Shown one piece after another: positions 34,922 to 42,922 of a DNA stretch of 64,000 nt. The notes beneath the pieces are model-generated. The model made no database searches. It was not told the DNA's origin and worked only from the letters and a program-made list of their open reading frames with translations. Source of the stretch: Spirochaetales bacterium (GTDB lineage: Bacteria; Spirochaetota; Spirochaetia; Treponematales; Treponemataceae). Position numbers and translations under genes: made by a program. The stretch spans positions 124,001-188,000 of the forward strand of contig QKEL01000012.1 of assembly GCA_003252395.1 (NCBI GenBank), in the 5' to 3' direction. Within the stretch, counting starts at the first letter, position 1. Each line of letters opens with the position of its first letter.

Positions 34922-36379
34922 TTACCGGGGGGTGGAACGCTCGGTAAGCGCGGCGTCGCACTCGGCGATCGCCGCGAATAGCGCCTCGAGCTCGCGCTCG
35001 CCCCGGTTCCCGTAGCCGACGAGCAAGATGTCACGAAACCGCGCGTCGGTATGCCCAGCCGGGCGATAGTAATCGGAAGCAAGCTCGACGACGAAGCCCC
35101 TGCCCCGGACGAGCCGCACCAGGGGGGTGAGGTCCCGCGCGCCGGCTCCGCGTTCCGGGGACCGGCGCAGGGAAAGATGCATGCCCGTGGTGGAGCCGAA
35201 GACGGTCCAGCGGGGCGACAGGTATTTCGAGGCCAAAGCCAGGGTGACGGCGTTTCTTCCCGCGTACACCGACCGGCAGTGACGCACGTGGCGCTCGAGC
35301 TGACCCCGGGCGATGAAGAGCGCGAGGGCCTTTTGCTGAAACCCCTCGTTCCATAAATCCCAGCGGCGCTTGAGGGTTTTCACGCCCGCGCTCAGCCCGG
35401 GGGGAAGCGCCATAAAGCCCAGACGAAGCGCCGGGCTCAGGGTTTTGCTGAAGCTCCCCACGTACACGACCCGGGACGGGTCCATGGCCGCGAGGGGCGT
35501 CACGGGATTCCCGGAGTACCGGTATTCGCTATCGAAATCGTCTTCCACGATCCAGACCCCGGTACGCCGGGCGTATTCCAGCAGGGCAACGCGCCGCGCC
35601 GCCGACAGGGTTCCCCCCAGGGGAAACTGATGGTTCGGCGTCACGTACAGGTAGTGCGGCGCTTCCGTCGGCAAACCCTCGCAAACGATGCCGCCTTCGT
35701 CTACCGGGCAATCCGTAACCGTCGCGCCAAGCCCGTCAAAAACCCTGAAAACGAAGGGCGCGCGCGGGTTTTCCATGGCGATGCGGGGATTCGGGACGGT
35801 CTGCGCGAGCATGGCGAAGGCCTGGGACGAACCGGCGGTGACGATAATCCGCTCGGGGCCGGTCCTGATGCCCTTGGCGGCCAAAAGGTACGAGGCTATC
35901 GCGACCCGAAGGTCCCACCGGCCCGAAGGCGGCGCGTAACCCAGATCCGTATCGGCGGCGTACTCCACCGCCTCGCGGTAGCAGGAAAGCCAGGCACGCC
36001 GGGGAAACAGGCCCACGTCGGGGAGTCCCGGCGCGAAGGAAAGGGGGCTATCCGACGCCGGGGCCGGGCCGCGCGGATCGGCGGCGGGGCCTGACGCGCG
36101 GGAGGGCGGGCCCGGTGCGGCCTCGGACCGAAACCGAAGGTTCGGGCATACGTAGGTCCCGGATCCGCGCTTGGTATGGAGATAGCCTTCCATTTTCAAT
36201 TGATCCACCGCCTCGAGCACGACCGCGCGCGCGATTTTCAGCGACGCGGCAAGCTCGCGGGTAGAGGCCAGTTTCGCGTCGCCGGAGAGCGCGCCGTCCA
36301 GGATGAGGGACCGAAGGCTATCCACCAACTGGCGGTATTGGCTCAAGGGAGAGTCGGGGTCGAACCGTATTCCGTACAT
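34922..36379 (-). CDS. MocR-type regulator (GntR helix with aminotransferase domain)
   Basis: 485 residues. N-terminal GntR winged helix (about 10-75: YRQLVDSLRSLILDG, STRELAASLKIARAVVLEAV, GYLHTKRGSGTYV) and a fold-type I aminotransferase domain with VEDDFDSEYRYSG and the PLP lysine in GSFSKTLSPALRLGF. Such proteins sense PLP or an amino acid and control a divergent gene. Here the divergent neighbour is an aldo/keto reductase, as in PLP-salvage loci where pyridoxal reductases are AKRs; the assignment of the AKR as a pyridoxal reductase is only a possibility. Leaderless start at ATG 36379. Confidence 0.92.
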   Translation of the reverse strand: MYGIRFDPDSPLSQYRQLVDSLRSLILDGALSGDAKLASTRELAASLKIARAVVLEAVDQLKMEGYLHTKRGSGTYVCPNLRFRSEAAPGPPSRASGPAADPRGPAPASDSPLSFAPGLPDVGLFPRRAWLSCYREAVEYAADTDLGYAPPSGRWDLRVAIASYLLAAKGIRTGPERIIVTAGSSQAFAMLAQTVPNPRIAMENPRAPFVFRVFDGLGATVTDCPVDEGGIVCEGLPTEAPHYLYVTPNHQFPLGGTLSAARRVALLEYARRTGVWIVEDDFDSEYRYSGNPVTPLAAMDPSRVVYVGSFSKTLSPALRLGFMALPPGLSAGVKTLKRRWDLWNEGFQQKALALFIARGQLERHVRHCRSVYAGRNAVTLALASKYLSPRWTVFGSTTGMHLSLRRSPERGAGARDLTPLVRLVRGRGFVVELASDYYRPAGHTDARFRDILLVGYGNRGERELEALFAAIAECDAALTERSTPR

Positions 36380-36385
36380 GGGACC

Positions 36386-36415
36386 ATTCTAGCCTTGGGG
36401 ACTGGCTGCCTTCAA
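36386..36415 (-). promoter_or_regulatory. Leaderless promoter of the MocR gene
   Basis: TTGAAG (36415-36410), 18 nt, TAGAAT (36391-36386), 6 nt before ATG 36379. The -35 abuts the first AAGTGG box. Confidence 0.6.
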
Positions 36416-36462
36416 GTGGTTCGTAAAACTTGGCGAAAAGTGGCGCTACCGCGCACCACTTT
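36414..36462. promoter_or_regulatory. Candidate MocR operator: three AAGTGG boxes
   Basis: AAGTGG at 36414-36419 and 36438-36443 in the same orientation, 24 nt apart, and CCACTT inverted at 36456-36461, all in the 121-nt divergent region. Direct repeats plus an inverted one are typical of MocR regulators such as GabR and PdxR. The boxes touch the regulator's own -35 and lie upstream of TATGAT (36470-36475), a possible -10 for the reductase. Confidence 0.55.
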
Positions 36463-36500
36463 ATCCGCCTATGATAGGGACAACACGAGGAGGCAATCGT

Positions 36501-37499
36501 ATGAACATGATTCAATTCGCGGATACCAACGAGAAAATCAGCGCCATGGGGCTTGGCTGTCTGCCCTTCGGCTCGAAGCTGGACCGCCCTTCTTCCTTCG
36601 CGCTTCTGGACCGCTTCGCCGAGGAAGGGGGGACCGTACTCGACACGGCCAACAACTATTCCTTTTGGGAAGAGGGCAGCCGGGGCGGCGAAAGCGAGAG
36701 CGTGCTCGGGGAATGGTTTACCGCCCGGGGCAACCGGGACCGGTGCTTCCTGGCGACGAAGCTGGGCGCCTTCCCGACGGTGAGCCGCGCCGAGTTTTTC
36801 GCCTATAAAGGCGACCCCTGGCAGGATAAAACCCAGGGGCTGTCGGCGAAAACCATCGCGAAGGCCGTGGACGAAAGCCTTGCGAGGCTTAAAACCGACC
36901 GCATAGACCTCTTGTACGCCCACGTGGACGACCGCAGAACCGATCAGGAAGAAACCCTTGCGGCCTTCGACGCGGTGGTGCGCTCCGGAAAGGTCCGGCA
37001 CATCGGCTGCTCGAACTTCAAGGTGTGGCGGATCGCGCGGGCGCGGGAAATCAGCCGGCACAGGGGCTTCGCCGCCTACCGGGCCTATCAGGGCTTCGAT
37101 ACCTACTTCCAAAGCGAAAAGTTCGCCAATACCGGCATCTTCGACCAAATGGGCGAGGAACTCTTCGATTACGTGGGCTCGCACCCGATGACCCTGTTCG
37201 GCTATACCCCCCTTCTCTGGGGCTCGTACACGAGGCCCGAGAAATACGCCGAAATTCCCAGGCTCAAGCACTTCGAGCGGCCGCAAAACGCCGAACGGAG
37301 GCTTCGCCTGGAACGGGTCGCCGGGGAAACCGGTTGGACGGTCAATCAGGTAATCTATGCCTGGATGCTTTCCCGCGCGCCCGCGGTCGTTCCGCTGGTC
37401 GCGGTGAGCAAGATGGAGCACCTAGCCGAAGACCTCGCGGCGGCCGACTTGCGGCTTCCGGAAGAGCTTCTCGCGGTCCTAGACGCCCCGCTGGACTGA
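36501..37499 (+). CDS. Aldo/keto reductase
   Basis: 332 residues from ATG 36501, with GAGGAGG 6-7 nt upstream. Catalytic Asp and Tyr in VLDTANNYSFWEE, Lys in FLATKLGAF, and His in LLYAHVDDR; the C-terminal cofactor region is VVPLVAVSKMEHL. Sequence differs clearly from the other AKR at 29.5 kb. Control by the divergent MocR regulator is likely, so the substrate may be a pyridoxal or amino-acid-derived aldehyde; this is inference. Confidence 0.93.
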   Translation: MNMIQFADTNEKISAMGLGCLPFGSKLDRPSSFALLDRFAEEGGTVLDTANNYSFWEEGSRGGESESVLGEWFTARGNRDRCFLATKLGAFPTVSRAEFFAYKGDPWQDKTQGLSAKTIAKAVDESLARLKTDRIDLLYAHVDDRRTDQEETLAAFDAVVRSGKVRHIGCSNFKVWRIARAREISRHRGFAAYRAYQGFDTYFQSEKFANTGIFDQMGEELFDYVGSHPMTLFGYTPLLWGSYTRPEKYAEIPRLKHFERPQNAERRLRLERVAGETGWTVNQVIYAWMLSRAPAVVPLVAVSKMEHLAEDLAAADLRLPEELLAVLDAPLD

Positions 37500-37511
37500 A
37501 CGCGTGAGGGA

Positions 37512-37600
37512 TTGCAGCGGAAAGCCCCGCCCGGCGAACGCCGGGCTTGGCCGCCAGGCCGGGCTTGCAGCGGAAAGCCCGACCCGGCGCCCGCGCCGGG
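37512..37600. repeat. Two REP-like units with hairpins
   Basis: TTGCAGCGGAAAGCCC occurs at 37512-37527 and 37565-37580 (53 nt apart). Each copy leads into a GC hairpin: GCCCGGCG-AA-CGCCGGGC (37529-37546) and CCCGGCG-CCCG-CGCCGGG (37583-37600). Lies between the convergent AKR and tyrS; may serve as terminator for both. Confidence 0.65.
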
Positions 37601-37622
37601 GCACGCCCTTTCTCCGCTTCCC

Positions 37623-38855
37623 TCAGGCTTCCCCGCCTTCGGGCACGACCCTGAGGTAGCGCCGGCGGCCGATTCGCAACACGAGCCCTTCGGCGGGGAC
37701 CGTTGCCGTCGCGAGGGAGAGGCGGGCTTCCGTCACGCGTTCCGTTCCCGCGAATACCGCCCCTTCCCGGACGAGCCGCCGCGCCTCGCTCGTGGAAGAA
37801 ACGAGGCCGCCCGCGCGGAGGGCGCCGGGGATATCCATGCCGGTCCGCAGCGTGACGCTCGGCATGGAATCCGGTTCCTCGCCGCGGGAAAACCGGCTTT
37901 CCCAGGCGGCCCGGGCGCGAATGGCGCGTTCCTCCCCGTTCAGCTTTTCCACGATCCGGGTCGCGAGGCCGAGTTTGAGGTCACGGGGGTTTCCGCCGCG
38001 CTCTATCCTTTCCGCCGCCTCCTTCCGCGCTTCCGGAGACTCGAGGAGGACCAGGGCGAGGTACTGGTCGATTTGGGAATCGGCGATGGACATGAGGCGG
38101 GCGAATTGCTCTTCCGCATCGCAGGCGACGGGTATGTCGTTTCCCAGGGACTTGGACATTTTGCGGCCGTCGAGCCCGTTTAGGAGGGGCACGAGCAGGG
38201 CGCACTGGCTTTCCATGCCGCGGTCCCGCATGAGGTCCCGGCCGGAAAGGATGTTGAACTTCTGATCGGTGCCGCCGAGCTCCACGTCGGCGCCGACGAC
38301 CACCGAGTCGTAGGATTGGAGTATCGGGTAGAGAAGCTCGTGGATGCCCACGCGCGCGCCGCCCTCGTAGCGCTGCCGGAAGGTCTCGTGGGAGAGCATG
38401 TGGGCGAGGCTGAATGACCCCGCGAGGGAAAGGGTTTCGGCGAGGCTCAAGGCGCCGTACCATTCGCTTTGCCGTCGCATTTCCGCGCGCTCCCGGTCGA
38501 CCACCCGGAAGATCTGCTCCGCGTAGGTTTCCGCGTTTTCGCGGACCGCCTCCAGGGTCAGGGGCGGCCGTTCGGCGTTCCGTCCCGAGGGGTCGCCGAT
38601 CGAGGCCGTATAGTCGCCGATGACCAATACCGCGACGTGCCCCAGGTCCTGAAACTGCCTGAGCTTTCCGTAGGGCACCATGTGGCCCAGGTGCACGTTC
38701 TTCGAAGTGGGATCGATCCCGAGCTTGACCCGTAGCGGTATTCCCGTTCTCACGCTCCGCTCGAGTTTCGCGAGCAAGCCGTCCCGGGGCACGATTTCCT
38801 CGCACCCCCGCTCCAGAAGCGCCAATTGGCGCTCCGCCTCTTTTTTCGCGTCCAT
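37623..38855 (-). CDS. tyrS: Tyrosyl-tRNA synthetase
   Basis: 410-residue cytoplasmic enzyme charging tRNA-Tyr. Class I signatures: the HIGH motif as HLGH in DPTSKNVHLGHMV and KMSKS in DGRKMSKSLGND. The tyrosine pocket region YPILQSYDSVVVGADVELGG is intact, and a C-terminal S4-like RNA-binding domain (GGLVSSTSEARRLVREG) is present. The spacing between signatures fits the TyrZ-type subgroup. AAGGAGG precedes the ATG. The 250 nt upstream encode a Tyr-rich leader peptide and a strong hairpin, suggesting attenuation by tyrosine supply. Confidence 0.97.
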   Translation of the reverse strand: MDAKKEAERQLALLERGCEEIVPRDGLLAKLERSVRTGIPLRVKLGIDPTSKNVHLGHMVPYGKLRQFQDLGHVAVLVIGDYTASIGDPSGRNAERPPLTLEAVRENAETYAEQIFRVVDRERAEMRRQSEWYGALSLAETLSLAGSFSLAHMLSHETFRQRYEGGARVGIHELLYPILQSYDSVVVGADVELGGTDQKFNILSGRDLMRDRGMESQCALLVPLLNGLDGRKMSKSLGNDIPVACDAEEQFARLMSIADSQIDQYLALVLLESPEARKEAAERIERGGNPRDLKLGLATRIVEKLNGEERAIRARAAWESRFSRGEEPDSMPSVTLRTGMDIPGALRAGGLVSSTSEARRLVREGAVFAGTERVTEARLSLATATVPAEGLVLRIGRRRYLRVVPEGGEA

Positions 38856-38949
38856 TATTCCTCCTTTTCACGCGCGCCGAAACGCGAGCCCGGGGGACCC
38901 GCGAAACCGGGTTCGCCGCGAAGGGGGAAATACGGACGCAGGGCGCTTT

Positions 38950-39003
38950 AAAACGCGAAAGGCCCGCGACCGGCTCCCCCTCAGGGGAATCCGGCCGCGG
39001 GCC
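38950..39003 (-). terminator. Attenuator hairpin upstream of tyrS
   Basis: Minus-strand stem GGCCCGCG/CGCGGGCC (outer arms 39003-38996 and 38968-38961) with inner CCGG/CCGG and CCCC/GGGG steps, followed by TTTCGCGTTTT. It begins 20 nt after the leader-peptide stop. The U-tract is interrupted, so termination may be partial. Between it and the leader stop a second hairpin GCGGTAT-TCGT-ATGCCGC (about 39023-39006) can form. Confidence 0.6.
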
Positions 39004-39022
39004 TCGCGGCATACGAATACCG

Positions 39023-39103
39023 CTACTCCTTCGCGACGCCTCCGATGAGGGTCGAAGCGCAATAGCGGTAATAATATTTTTTCGCGGTAGATACGGCGTT
39101 CAT
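39023..39103 (-). CDS. Tyrosine-rich leader peptide of tyrS
   Basis: 26-codon frame reading MNAVSTAKKYYYRYCASTL then IGGVAKE and stop. Four of five consecutive codons are Tyr (TAT TAT TAC CGC TAT). A promoter TTGCGC-N18-TACACT ends 9 nt before the ATG; no ribosome site, as with the other leaderless genes here. The Tyr codon stretch contains TACCGCTA, which is complementary to TAGCGGTA overlapping the stop codon, so a ribosome stalled for lack of Tyr-tRNA would change the downstream folding. Nothing else explains the 301-nt space between the MBL gene and tyrS. Confidence 0.65.
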   Translation of the reverse strand: MNAVSTAKKYYYRYCASTLIGGVAKE

Positions 39104-39112
39104 CGTATTTTG

Positions 39113-39142
39113 AGTGTAGCGGATGCGGCGGGTTACGCGCAA
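39113..39142 (-). promoter_or_regulatory. Promoter of the tyrS leader
   Basis: TTGCGC (39142-39137), 18 nt, TACACT (39118-39113). Transcription would start about 2 nt before the leader-peptide ATG at 39103. Confidence 0.6.
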
Positions 39143-39156
39143 GGGGCTACAGCCCC

Positions 39157-40008
39157 CTAAAGCCGGATCGCCGTTCCGCATTCGCCCTTCGTCACCGCCG
39201 GGCCGAGCCTTTCCTTGAGCCACTCGATTTCCGCCTCACCCGTGCAGTGGCACGGGATAACGCGCCGTATTCCCGTTCGCTCGATATACTCAGCCGTCGC
39301 GCGGAGGCGTTCCTCGCCGACATTCGAAAGATGAAAGCCGCCGATTACCGCGTGTATTTCCCCGATTCCCGAAACCGCGCGTACGTATTCGCAGGTATTA
39401 ATGAATCCCGCGTGGCAGCAACCGGTCAGGATCGCGAGCCCGTCGGGCGTATCGATCCACAGGACGATTTCGTCCGGCACTTCGTCGGGGACGGTGCAGG
39501 AGGGATCCCCGAAAAGAAGCGGGCTTGGCGTCTCCAGGGGGTGCGCACGGGGAATGCGTCCGGCAAGGCGGATGCCGCCGGGGACGGAAGCCGCTTTTCC
39601 GAAGGGACGGAATTGGTCCCGGGGAAGGGCGGATATCGCGGCCCGGCTTTCGTCGGAAAGCGCGATGGCGCGGCACGCGCCCGTCCGGAGGCTATAGTGC
39701 TCCCGGAAGATTTCGGCGGAGGCGTGAACGCGCGTTGCGGGGTACCGATCGAGGTACGCCGCGAGCGCGTCGGTATGGTCGTAATGCCCGTGGCTCAAAA
39801 CCACGTCGCCCACCCGCGCGAGGTCGATTCCCGCCGCCGCCGCGTTCCCGAAGATCGCGCCCGTTCCGGTATCGAAGAGAATGGCCGACCCGCTTCCGTC
39901 AGTCCCCCGGGTCTCGACAAGCGCCGAATAGCCGTGCTCCGCCCGATAGGGCGGGGCCGCGGCATTGTCGGCGAGGATCGTGACCGTCACGTTTCCCGCT
40001 TCTTTCAT
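39157..40008 (-). CDS. MBL-fold metallohydrolase of the ORP-type cluster
   Basis: 283 residues of the metallo-beta-lactamase fold. Metal motif SHGHYDHTDAL, with further ligands in GCCHAGFIN and IGGFHL, and CHCTGE near the C-terminus. The pattern GCCHAGxxN and GGFHL is that of the ribofuranosylaminobenzene 5'-phosphate synthase-like branch, which is often linked to NifX/MinD clusters in anaerobes. Its reaction here is unknown. It is the last gene of the minus-strand operon, 4 nt after the NifX-like gene. A GGGGCT/AGCCCC hairpin (39143-39156) follows the stop. Confidence 0.88.
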   Translation of the reverse strand: MKEAGNVTVTILADNAAAPPYRAEHGYSALVETRGTDGSGSAILFDTGTGAIFGNAAAAGIDLARVGDVVLSHGHYDHTDALAAYLDRYPATRVHASAEIFREHYSLRTGACRAIALSDESRAAISALPRDQFRPFGKAASVPGGIRLAGRIPRAHPLETPSPLLFGDPSCTVPDEVPDEIVLWIDTPDGLAILTGCCHAGFINTCEYVRAVSGIGEIHAVIGGFHLSNVGEERLRATAEYIERTGIRRVIPCHCTGEAEIEWLKERLGPAVTKGECGTAIRL

Positions 40009-40012
40009 GGCA

Positions 40013-40354
40013 TCAATGGTCGCATCCGTTAACGCCGGTAATCAAGGTCCCGGCGAGAAAGTCCGCGACGATTTTCTCGGTTTTCTCGGCGGGCGCGCCG
40101 ACGCATACGGCGATTCCCCGCTCGGTAAAGAGGTCGCGCGCCCGGCTCCCCATTCCCCCCGCGACGATATGGGTCACGCCCTTTTCGCCGAGGAATTTCG
40201 GCAAGAGGCCCGGCTCGTGGGGCGGGGCGACGATGTAGTCCTTATTAACGACGGTCTTTCCGTCCTCGGCGATGTCGAAGGAATCGAACCCCGCGCAATG
40301 GCCGAAATGCTGGGTCAGCCGCCCTTCCGCAACGGGTACCGCGATCTTCATCAT
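40013..40354 (-). CDS. NifX/NifB C-terminal-like protein
   Basis: 113 residues of the dinitrogenase iron-molybdenum cofactor family (MKIAVPVAEGRLTQHFGHC, VTHIVAGGMGSRARDLF). The family includes proteins that hold metal clusters, among them the orange protein ORP. The ATG overlaps the mrp stop as ATGA, with AAGGAG 6 nt before it. Ends NGCDH, so it keeps a terminal Cys/His pair. No nitrogenase genes are present, so a role in nitrogen fixation is unlikely. One of three such paralogues in this operon. Confidence 0.9.
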   Translation of the reverse strand: MMKIAVPVAEGRLTQHFGHCAGFDSFDIAEDGKTVVNKDYIVAPPHEPGLLPKFLGEKGVTHIVAGGMGSRARDLFTERGIAVCVGAPAEKTEKIVADFLAGTLITGVNGCDH

Positions 40355-41131
40355 AAAAGGCTCCTTGTAATCTCGTTATATAGGTCGCTCACCGGCGACT
40401 CCTTGAATTTCAGAACGTAGGGAGTGCCGGAATCGCCGGCCTCGCCGATGGCGGGATCGAGCGGCAGGGAGCCGAGAAACGGCACGCCGTATTCCTCCGC
40501 GAGCCGCTTGCCGCCCCCCCGCTTGAAGACATAGGTAATCTTCCCGCATTCGGGACACACGAAGCCGGACATGTTTTCGACGACGCCGGCGACCGGCAGG
40601 CCAAGCTGCTTGCAGAAATTGATGGACTTGCTCACGTCGATCGCCGCGACTTCCTGCGGCGTCGTGACGACGATCGCCCCGTCGGCGTTCCCGAGGAGCT
40701 GAATGACCGACAGCGGCTCGTCTCCCGTCCCGGGAGGGCAATCGACGACGAGGCAATCGAGCTCGCCCCATTCGACTTCTTCCAGGAATTGCTTGATCAC
40801 GCCGTTCTTCATCGGGCCGCGCCAGATTACCGGGGCGTCGGGCGATTGGAGCATGAAGCCGATCGACATTACCTTCAGGTTGCCGAGTTCCGGTATCCCG
40901 GCAGGCAGCATCTTCCCGCCGATCGCCTCGAGCCGGCCGTTCCCAAGGCCGAGCATCGTCGGCACGCTCGGACCGTGAATGTCCACGTCGAGAAGCCCGA
41001 CGCGCTTGCCCCGCAGGGCGAGACTCGCGGCGAGGTTCACCGCCACCGTGCTTTTCCCGACGCCGCCCTTCCCCGACATGACGATATACTTCTTCGCCAC
41101 GCCGTCCATCTTTACCGTTTCGATTGACATA
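40351..41131 (-). CDS. mrp: Mrp/NBP35-type iron-sulfur carrier ATPase
   Basis: 259 residues from ATG 41131 (GGAG 7 nt upstream); the gene starts 20 nt inside the preceding one. Deviant Walker A MSGKGGVGKSTVAVNL, DVDIHGPSVPTMLGL, and the cysteine pair in FVCPECGKITYVF that bridges a 4Fe-4S cluster in the dimer. Mrp proteins pass Fe-S clusters to targets. In Desulfovibrio the orange-protein complex includes an Mrp-type ATPase, so it probably serves the NifX-like proteins here. Confidence 0.93.
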
Positions 41132-42029
41132 TCTTCTCCCATATTCCGCCGAGTATCGACGGCATGTTTTGCTCGCCGCTTCCGCCGCTTTCGCAATATT
41201 CGATCACGCTCTTTCCCTCGATCTGGGCCTTCGTCACGGCGCGGTCGTACGGGACCGTCCCGAGAAACGGCACCCCGTTCCGCGCGCACCAGGCCTCCGT
41301 TTCGTCCGCCATGGCCCGGTTGATGTCGGCCTTGTTCACGACGACCGAAAAGGGAATTTGGAAATGCCGCGCGAGGCCGGCGACGCGCTCAAGGTCATGT
41401 CGGCCGGACATCGTGGGTTCGGTCACGATCAGCGCCTCGTCGACGCCGGTGATCGAGGCGATGACCGGGCAGCCCGTGCCGGGAGACCCGTCCACGATGA
41501 TCCAGTCGGCCTTCGTTTCCCCCGCGAGCCGTTTCGCTTCCTTGCGGACGGTCGTCACGAGCTTGCCCGAGTTCTCCGCGCGCGCGTCGAGCGCCGCGTG
41601 GGCGAGCGGGCCGAACCGCGTGTCCGAAACGTACCATTCGCCGCATCGCCGGGGAACGAACTCGATCGCCTTTTCGGGGCAAAACCGGGCGCATACGCCG
41701 CAGCCCTCGCAAGAGCCCCCGTCGATCTCTATGCCCGATTCGCCGGAACGCCGTATCGCGCCGAACCGGCAGAGTTCCACGCACTTCGAGCGGCTTGCGT
41801 CCCCTCCCGTCGATATGCACCGCGTGGGATCGACGCGGGCGACGTGCCCGCTGATGAATTCGTTCCGATCTTTTATCGTCGGCGAAAGAATGAGGTGCAG
41901 GTCCGCGGCGTCCACGTCGCAGTCGGCCAAGACCGCGTTTCCGTGCCGGGCCGCCAGCGTCGCGAAGGCGGCCGTGAGGCTCGTCTTTCCGGTACCGCCC
42001 TTTCCGCTTATTATCGCGATTTCCTTCAT
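41112..42029 (-). CDS. MinD-superfamily ATPase with inserted ferredoxin domain (second copy)
   Basis: 305 residues from ATG 42029, overlapping the previous stop as ATGA. Walker A ISGKGGTGKTSL; an inserted ferredoxin with one complete motif CEGCGVCARFCPEKAIEF. The other is altered: the expected CxxCxxCxxxC is RCIS...SRSKCVELCRFGAI, where an insertion of about ten residues replaces one cysteine, so one cluster may be lost or changed. A P-loop partner to the next ATPase; such pairs accompany ORP-type NifX proteins. Confidence 0.92.
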   Translation of the reverse strand: MKEIAIISGKGGTGKTSLTAAFATLAARHGNAVLADCDVDAADLHLILSPTIKDRNEFISGHVARVDPTRCISTGGDASRSKCVELCRFGAIRRSGESGIEIDGGSCEGCGVCARFCPEKAIEFVPRRCGEWYVSDTRFGPLAHAALDARAENSGKLVTTVRKEAKRLAGETKADWIIVDGSPGTGCPVIASITGVDEALIVTEPTMSGRHDLERVAGLARHFQIPFSVVVNKADINRAMADETEAWCARNGVPFLGTVPYDRAVTKAQIEGKSVIEYCESGGSGEQNMPSILGGIWEKICQSKR

Positions 42030-42922
42030 CGGTCCCCTCCCCGTATCTCGCCGGCAATTACATACGCCAAAACGGCGAACTTCTTCCGGTATTCCGGAGC
42101 CGAGTCGATAAGCGGTTTTCCCTCCGAGTAACCTTCGGCGATGCGGCGGTCTTCGGGTATGCGCATGAGAACCCTGATGCCCTCCCCGGCGCAGTACGCC
42201 GCCACGCGGTCGTCGCCCGAATCGCACCGATTAATGATGACGCCGAACGGGATCCCCATCTTTCGGACGGTCTTCGCCGCGAGGTCAAGGTCATGGAGGC
42301 CGAAGGGCGTCGGTTCGGTCACGAGAACGATGAAGTCCGCGCCCGCGACGGCAGTGCCCATCGGACAGGACGTTCCCGGGGGGGAGTCGACGATCGTAAG
42401 CACGTCAGGGTCTCCGCGCCGTTCGTCCCCCCGCTCCGGTTTTGCCGCGCGAGACTTGACCGCCCGGATCAGCGGCGGCGACATCGCCTTTCCGATCGAG
42501 AGCAGGCCCTGAAAAAAAGCGAGGGGATAAAGGCCGTCGCGAAGAACCTCGCTTTCCGTTAGCGTGCCGATCGAGGACGGTTCCTCCCGAATCGCGCCAA
42601 CCGGGCACACGAGCGCGCAGCCGCCGCAGGAGTGGCACAGTTCGGGGAATATCATGACGGTCGTACCGATTCGCACGATCGCGTTGAACTCGCAAAACGA
42701 CGCGCACGCGCCGCACGAGGCGCATTTTGCCTCATCTATGACCGGCACGGGAACGGTAACCTCCCGTTCGCCGATATCCCGCCGCGAGAGAAAAATCCCC
42801 GCGTTCGGCTCTTCCACGTCGCAGTCGAGGAGCTGCGCCTTGCCCGGAAACGAGAGCGCGAGAGAAACCGATACGGTCGTTTTGCCCGTTCCGCCCTTGC
42901 CGGACGCGACGGCTATCCTCAT
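42026..42922 (-). CDS. MinD-superfamily ATPase with inserted ferredoxin domain (first copy)
   Basis: 298 residues from ATG 42922, which overlaps the NifX-like stop as ATGA; an in-frame TTG two codons upstream is less likely. Walker A ASGKGGTGKTTVSVSL and an insertion with two complete 4Fe-4S motifs, CASCGACASFCEFNAI and CHSCGGCALVCPVGAI. It ends next to the second ATPase copy, with which it probably forms a heterodimer. Role: ATP-driven electron or cluster transfer within the ORP-type complex (inference from family and context). Confidence 0.93.
   Translation of the reverse strand: MRIAVASGKGGTGKTTVSVSLALSFPGKAQLLDCDVEEPNAGIFLSRRDIGEREVTVPVPVIDEAKCASCGACASFCEFNAIVRIGTTVMIFPELCHSCGGCALVCPVGAIREEPSSIGTLTESEVLRDGLYPLAFFQGLLSIGKAMSPPLIRAVKSRAAKPERGDERRGDPDVLTIVDSPPGTSCPMGTAVAGADFIVLVTEPTPFGLHDLDLAAKTVRKMGIPFGVIINRCDSGDDRVAAYCAGEGIRVLMRIPEDRRIAEGYSEGKPLIDSAPEYRKKFAVLAYVIAGEIRGGDR

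Noticed and set aside
36501-37499. Two aldo/keto reductases as a recent duplication
   Set aside because: The proteins at 29.5 and 36.5 kb differ throughout, including around the catalytic motifs; they belong to different branches.
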